Source: Pseudalgibacter ostreae | Lineage (GTDB): Bacteria; Bacteroidota; Bacteroidia; Flavobacteriales; Flavobacteriaceae | Reading direction: 5' to 3' | Length of the DNA: 64,000 nt | Assembly (NCBI RefSeq): GCF_042427585.1 | Contig: NZ_JBHMFC010000042.1 | Location: forward strand, 11,486 to 75,485 | Part shown: positions 60,678 through 64,000 of the stretch, piece by piece | How positions within the stretch are numbered: position 1 is the first letter of the stretch | Layout of the letters: each line of letters opens with the position of its first letter | Translations under genes and position numbers: made by a program | Notes under the pieces: model-generated | What the model was told of the DNA's origin: nothing | The model's database searches: none | Seen by the model: only the letters and a program-made list of their open reading frames with translations

Positions 60678-62153
60678 ATGAAAACAGAGCACAAATTATT
60701 AAAACGGAATCGAATAAAAATGATCTTCGGTAGTATGGTTTTTTCAATGTTGGTTTTTAGCGCTTGTGTTGGCGATAAAAAGAACGCCCCCACTAATTCA
60801 GCAGAAATTCCTGTAAGCAAGGAGATGATTGCAGAGTTAACGGCGCCTCCACATGTGCCTACTCCTGTAGGGCGAAGAAAGGCTAAAAAACTGATTGTAA
60901 AAATGGAAATTCTTGAAAAAGAAGGTGAAATGACCAATGGAGTAAGATACATGTATTGGACTTTTGGGGGAACCGTTCCAGGAAGTTTTATTAGAACACG
61001 TGTTGGAGATGAAGTGGAGTTTCATTTACAAAATCATCCTAATAATAAGTTGCCTCATAATATAGACTTGCATGCCGTTACAGGCCCTGGTGGTGGTGCA
61101 GAATCTTCGTTTGTTGCACCGGGTCACTCAAAAGTGTTTTCATTTAAAACCTTAAACCCTGGCCTATATGTCTACCATTGCGCTACAGCACCTGTAGGGA
61201 TGCATATTGCCAATGGAATGTACGGCTTAATTTTAGTAGAGCCAGAAGGTGGTTTGCCACTTGTAGATAGAGAGTATTACGTAATGCAAGGAGACTTCTA
61301 TACAAAAGGAGCAAACGGTGAACGTGGTTTACAACCTTTTGACATGCAAAAAGCTGTAGATGAAAAAGCAGATTATGTGGTGTTTAATGGTAAAGTAGGG
61401 GCGTTAACCGGTGATAATGCACTAACCGCTAAAGTTGGTGAAACCGTTAGGCTTTATGTAGGTAATGGGGGCCCCGGGTTGGTGTCTTCTTTTCATGTTA
61501 TTGGTGAGATATTTGATAGAGTACATGTAGAGGGGGGGGATTTAATTAATGAAAATGTGCAAACGACTTTAATTCCTGCTGGTGGTGCCGCTATGATCGA
61601 GTTTCGTGTAGATGTGCCTGGAACTTTTATTTTAGTAGACCATTCTATATTTAGAGCTTTTAACAAAGGGGCATTAGGAATGCTTAAAGTAGAAGGGGAA
61701 GAAGATAAGAAAATATATTCTGGAGAAATTAGAGATGATATTTATTTGCCAGAAGGTCCAGGTATTCAGTCTATGCCAACAACAGATGAGATTGTAGCTT
61801 CAGAAGTTCCTGCGAAATCATTTGAAGAACAAATGGAATTTGGAAAACAAGCGTACATGCAAACTTGTGTGGCGTGTCACCAAGCAGAAGGGCAAGGTAT
61901 TCCAAATGCGTTTCCTCCTTTAGCAAAATCAGATTATTTAAATGCAGATGTTAATAGATCTATTGATATTGTGTTACATGGTTTAACAGGCGAGATTACA
62001 GTAAATGGCGAGAAATATAATAGTATCATGACTAGCCAAATGTTATCTTCAGATGAAATAGCAAATGTCTTAACCTACGTGTATAATAGCTGGGGGAATT
62101 CTGGTGCAAAAGTGACCAAAGAAATGGTAGAGAAAGTAAAAAATAAAAAATAA
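60678..62153 (+). CDS. nirK: Copper nitrite reductase NirK with C-terminal cytochrome c domain, lipoprotein
   Basis: A 491-residue enzyme reducing nitrite to nitric oxide. The signal ends in a lipobox with Cys30 (MLVFSACVGD). Two cupredoxin domains follow. Type 1 Cu ligands are His127, Cys168, His176 and Met181 (VYHCATAPVGMHIANGM). Type 2 ligands are His132, His167 and His322. Catalytic Asp130 is in LPHNIDLHAV and His273 in SSFHVIGE. From about residue 380 a class I cytochrome c is fused (TCVACHQAEGQG, CxxCH at 397-401; axial Met likely in IMTSQM). The fusion supplies electrons directly to the copper site. First gene of a three-gene operon. Confidence 0.96.
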   Translation: MKTEHKLLKRNRIKMIFGSMVFSMLVFSACVGDKKNAPTNSAEIPVSKEMIAELTAPPHVPTPVGRRKAKKLIVKMEILEKEGEMTNGVRYMYWTFGGTVPGSFIRTRVGDEVEFHLQNHPNNKLPHNIDLHAVTGPGGGAESSFVAPGHSKVFSFKTLNPGLYVYHCATAPVGMHIANGMYGLILVEPEGGLPLVDREYYVMQGDFYTKGANGERGLQPFDMQKAVDEKADYVVFNGKVGALTGDNALTAKVGETVRLYVGNGGPGLVSSFHVIGEIFDRVHVEGGDLINENVQTTLIPAGGAAMIEFRVDVPGTFILVDHSIFRAFNKGALGMLKVEGEEDKKIYSGEIRDDIYLPEGPGIQSMPTTDEIVASEVPAKSFEEQMEFGKQAYMQTCVACHQAEGQGIPNAFPPLAKSDYLNADVNRSIDIVLHGLTGEITVNGEKYNSIMTSQMLSSDEIANVLTYVYNSWGNSGAKVTKEMVEKVKNKK

Positions 62154-62161
62154 TTAAGCGT

Positions 62162-62947
62162 ATGAAAAACCAGGCCTTCGGATTATTATTAGTGTGTTTT
62201 ATATTTCAAACGATGCTTTTTGCACAGTCTGAAGGTATGGTTTATATTAAAGGGAGTCGGTACCTGCCTCTTTATGGACGTGACTCGACGGTTGTAGCAG
62301 TTAAAGATTTTGAAATGGATATGTATCCGGTTACCAATACGGAATACAGGGACTTTGTAAAGAAAAATCCTAAATGGCAAAAATCTAAAGCCATTAAATT
62401 ATTTGCAGATGGGAGTTATTTATCTAATTGGAAAAACGACTTAGAGCTTAAAGATTCTGAAAATCCTAATAGTCCTGTAACCTATGTGTCGTGGTTTGCA
62501 GCAAAAGATTATTGTGAATGCCAAGGTAAGCGATTGCCTACGGTAGATGAATGGGAGTATGTTGCAATGGCAGATGAAACGACTAAAGACGCCCGTGTAA
62601 AAGCCTCTTATAATCAACAGATATTGGCTTGGTACGAAGCACCTCGGTCGAACGAGAATGAAATTGGAGGATTTCCAAAAAATGTATGGGGTGTCTATGA
62701 TCTTCATGGCTTGGTTTGGGAATGGACACTGGATTTTAATTCTGTGTTAATAACAGGTGAGTCACGTAAAGATGTTGATAAGGACAGTGACCTCTTCTGT
62801 GGGAGTGCCGCAGTGAATGCGACCGATTTAATGAACTATGCTGCTTTTATGCGATATGCTACCCGGGGGAGTTTAAAAGCAAAATACTCCATGAAAAACC
62901 TAGGCTTTCGTTGTGTAAGAGATATTGATAAAACCGTAAACTTATGA
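62162..62947 (+). CDS. nirV: SUMF1-domain protein, NirV-like
   Basis: A 261-residue protein with a signal peptide (GLLLVCFIFQTMLFAQ). The formylglycine-generating-enzyme (SUMF1) fold is seen in FEMDMYPVTNTEYRDFVKKN, NSPVTYVSWFAAKDYCECQG, KRLPTVDEWEYVAM and the C-terminal KNLGFRCVRD. The usual RGGSW strand is LFCGSAAVNATD, the form seen in NirV proteins encoded beside nirK in Rhodobacter and others. The role of NirV is not established; a part in NirK maturation is suggested by the operon. The gene starts 8 nt after nirK and overlaps the SCO gene by 4 nt. Confidence 0.82.
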   Translation: MKNQAFGLLLVCFIFQTMLFAQSEGMVYIKGSRYLPLYGRDSTVVAVKDFEMDMYPVTNTEYRDFVKKNPKWQKSKAIKLFADGSYLSNWKNDLELKDSENPNSPVTYVSWFAAKDYCECQGKRLPTVDEWEYVAMADETTKDARVKASYNQQILAWYEAPRSNENEIGGFPKNVWGVYDLHGLVWEWTLDFNSVLITGESRKDVDKDSDLFCGSAAVNATDLMNYAAFMRYATRGSLKAKYSMKNLGFRCVRDIDKTVNL

Positions 62948-63669
62948 AATTTCTAAAATATATTTTGACTGCCCTGATGGCCGTATTCACATTATTCAAT
63001 TGTAACTTTGATAAAAAAGCTGAAACAGATCGAGTAAAAGTCTATCAATGTCCAATGCAATGTGAGGGTGAAAAGGTGTATTATGAGCCAGGAAGTTGCG
63101 CTGTTTGTAAAATGGATTTAGAAGCTATTACTAAACCTTTTAAACCGACTGAAGCAGCTTTTATTTCCGATGAATCTATTTTTAATTTAACATCCACATG
63201 GAACACTGAAGAAGGAGAGGCGATTCAACTTAAAGATTTAAAAGGAAAACCCTTAGTTGTCGTCATGATTTATACCTCTTGTAAAGCGGCTTGCCCAAGG
63301 TTAGTGGCCGATATGCGAAATATTGAAGCTAAAATTCCTGAAAAAAGTATTAACGCCCTTCGCTTTGTGTTGATAAGTATCGACCCAGAAACAGATACGC
63401 CTACACGCCTTAAGGCTTTTGCAAAAGAGAATTTTATGGATGGTGAGCAGTGGACGTTTTTACAAGGCACGGAAAGTGGTGTGAGAGAATTAGCAAATGT
63501 GTTATCCGTAAAATATAAGGAAATTTCACCCATTGATTTTTCGCATTCAAATATTATAAGTGTGTTTAATTCTGGTGGTGAATTGATGCACCAACAAGAA
63601 GGGTTGGGTGTAGACAATAAAGAAACTATTGAAGCTATATTTGATTTAGTAGGCAACAATAACAATTAA
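62944..63669 (+). CDS. SCO1/SenC-family copper protein with N-terminal metal-binding motif
   Basis: A 241-residue protein with an N-terminal hydrophobic segment (ILTALMAVFTLFNCNFD) that ends in a possible lipobox Cys. Residues ~35-60 hold a small heavy-metal-binding domain (YQCPMQCEG ... GSCAVCKMDLEAI). The thioredoxin-like SCO domain follows, with the copper CxxxC motif in YTSCKAACPRLVADM and the conserved His in IDFSHSNIISVF. SCO proteins deliver copper or reduce Cys ligands; here delivery to NirK is the natural reading. Start overlaps nirV (ATGA). Confidence 0.88.
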   Translation: MKFLKYILTALMAVFTLFNCNFDKKAETDRVKVYQCPMQCEGEKVYYEPGSCAVCKMDLEAITKPFKPTEAAFISDESIFNLTSTWNTEEGEAIQLKDLKGKPLVVVMIYTSCKAACPRLVADMRNIEAKIPEKSINALRFVLISIDPETDTPTRLKAFAKENFMDGEQWTFLQGTESGVRELANVLSVKYKEISPIDFSHSNIISVFNSGGELMHQQEGLGVDNKETIEAIFDLVGNNNN

Positions 63670-63731
63670 AGTTGAATTAAATAGCGGCTTATAAAATGTG
63701 TTTGCTATTCACTTTGTTTTCACTATAAAGT

Positions 63732-63768
63732 AAAATCGCCTAAAATTTATTTTTAGACGATTTTTTTT
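63732..63768 (+). terminator. Terminator of the nirK operon
   Basis: AAAATCGCCTAAAA (63732-63745) pairs with TTTTAGACGATTTT (63751-63764) with one mismatch and is followed by a T-run to 63768. It lies 62 nt after the SCO stop. Confidence 0.8.
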
Positions 63769-63904
63769 GTTATAGTTTTTGGTCGGCATTATTTATTTTT
63801 TAAATCTAAACGCTTTTATTTCGAGGGTAGGGTTGTGTTGTTTTTTATTGATAAACCGATTCAAAAATATATTAAAAATGTTGAGAATTAGAAATAATAC
63901 CAAT

Positions 63905-64000
63905 TTAGTTATTAAATGTCGCATTAAAGGCGTTTAAATAATGATGATTTCCTGTAATAGATTTTATAGTTTGGCACGTCATCTCATTGACCATTTTATC
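63905..64000 (-). CDS. Possible C-terminal end of a minus-strand gene
   Basis: From the right edge a minus-strand frame stays open for 31 codons to TAA at 63907-63905, ending TGNHHYLNAFNATFNN. It would converge on the nirK operon. The fragment is too short to recognise, and an open stretch of this length can occur by chance in AT-rich DNA. The rest of 63769-64000 shows nothing identifiable. Confidence 0.25.
   Translation of the reverse strand, partial: DKMVNEMTCQTIKSITGNHHYLNAFNATFNN

Noticed and set aside
63270..63665. 131-codon minus-strand frame across the SCO gene
   Set aside because: The plus-strand SCO domain with its CxxxC motif is certain; the antisense product has no features.

Overview
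The window is chromosomal DNA of a member of the Bacteroidetes, almost certainly family Flavobacteriaceae and probably marine. The evidence is low-GC DNA, starts without clear Shine-Dalgarno sequences, promoters of the form TTTG-N19-TAnnTTTG, a gliding gene (gldA), a cellulase with a type IX secretion (T9SS) C-terminal sorting tail, a long flavobacterial-type LepB, DUF5683 and GIN-domain proteins, and the fused str/S10/spc/alpha ribosomal order. I cannot name the genus.

Layout. 1-5922 (all minus strand): the end of a surface-polysaccharide cluster, with two glycosyltransferases and a polymerase-like membrane protein in one tight operon, a CapK-type adenylate-forming ligase, and a glycosyltransferase whose 5' part is lost. 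5838-7155: about 1.3 kb of 13 full hairpin repeats of two alternating types, abutting the broken glycosyltransferase. 7169-8863: an Omp85/D15 outer-membrane protein. 9128-26564: an uninterrupted plus-strand ribosomal superoperon (rpsL-rpsG-fusA-rpsJ ... secY-infA-rpmJ-rpsM-rpsK-rpsD-rpoA-rplQ). Most spacers are under 25 nt, but several expanded ones carry inverted repeats. 26694-32499: carA, eno, gltA, an amidinotransferase-fold hydrolase and a GIN lipoprotein. 32485-36830 (minus): ackA-pta and gldA. 37226-41294: an aromatic amino-acid operon (pheA, aminotransferase, tyrA, DAHP synthase/chorismate mutase). 41472-45883: three cold-shock genes related by duplication, split by a GH5 cellulase. 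45979-47579 (minus): recF and a DUF721/DciA-like gene. 47711-54224 (plus): TPR protein, ribH, two small membrane proteins, mutL, two rhomboids and an endo/exonuclease/phosphatase-fold protein. 54291-60086 (minus): parA-parB-DUF5683-dapB-lepB-wbqC-DUF6122. 60678-63669 (plus): a denitrification operon, nirK with fused cytochrome c, nirV-like and SCO.

Most notable signals. (1) pta-ackA and nirK share the same promoter design: an FNR-geometry dyad (ATGAC-N4-GTCAT, with ATCAT as the second half at pta), exactly 22 nt, then TAnnTTTG. This implies a common, probably oxygen- or nitrogen-oxide-responsive activator of the CRP/FNR family. (2) The alternating A/B hairpin array beside a truncated glycosyltransferase. 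(3) A covarying 5'-UTR hairpin in two cold-shock paralogues, whose ancestral tandem array appears to have been split by the cellulase segment. (4) Inverted-repeat inserts in the expanded spacers of the ribosomal operon, including an 18-bp palindrome (TCCCGATnnnnATCGGGA) that recurs elsewhere in the window.

No tRNA, rRNA, CRISPR array, insertion sequence, transposase or prophage gene was recognised.
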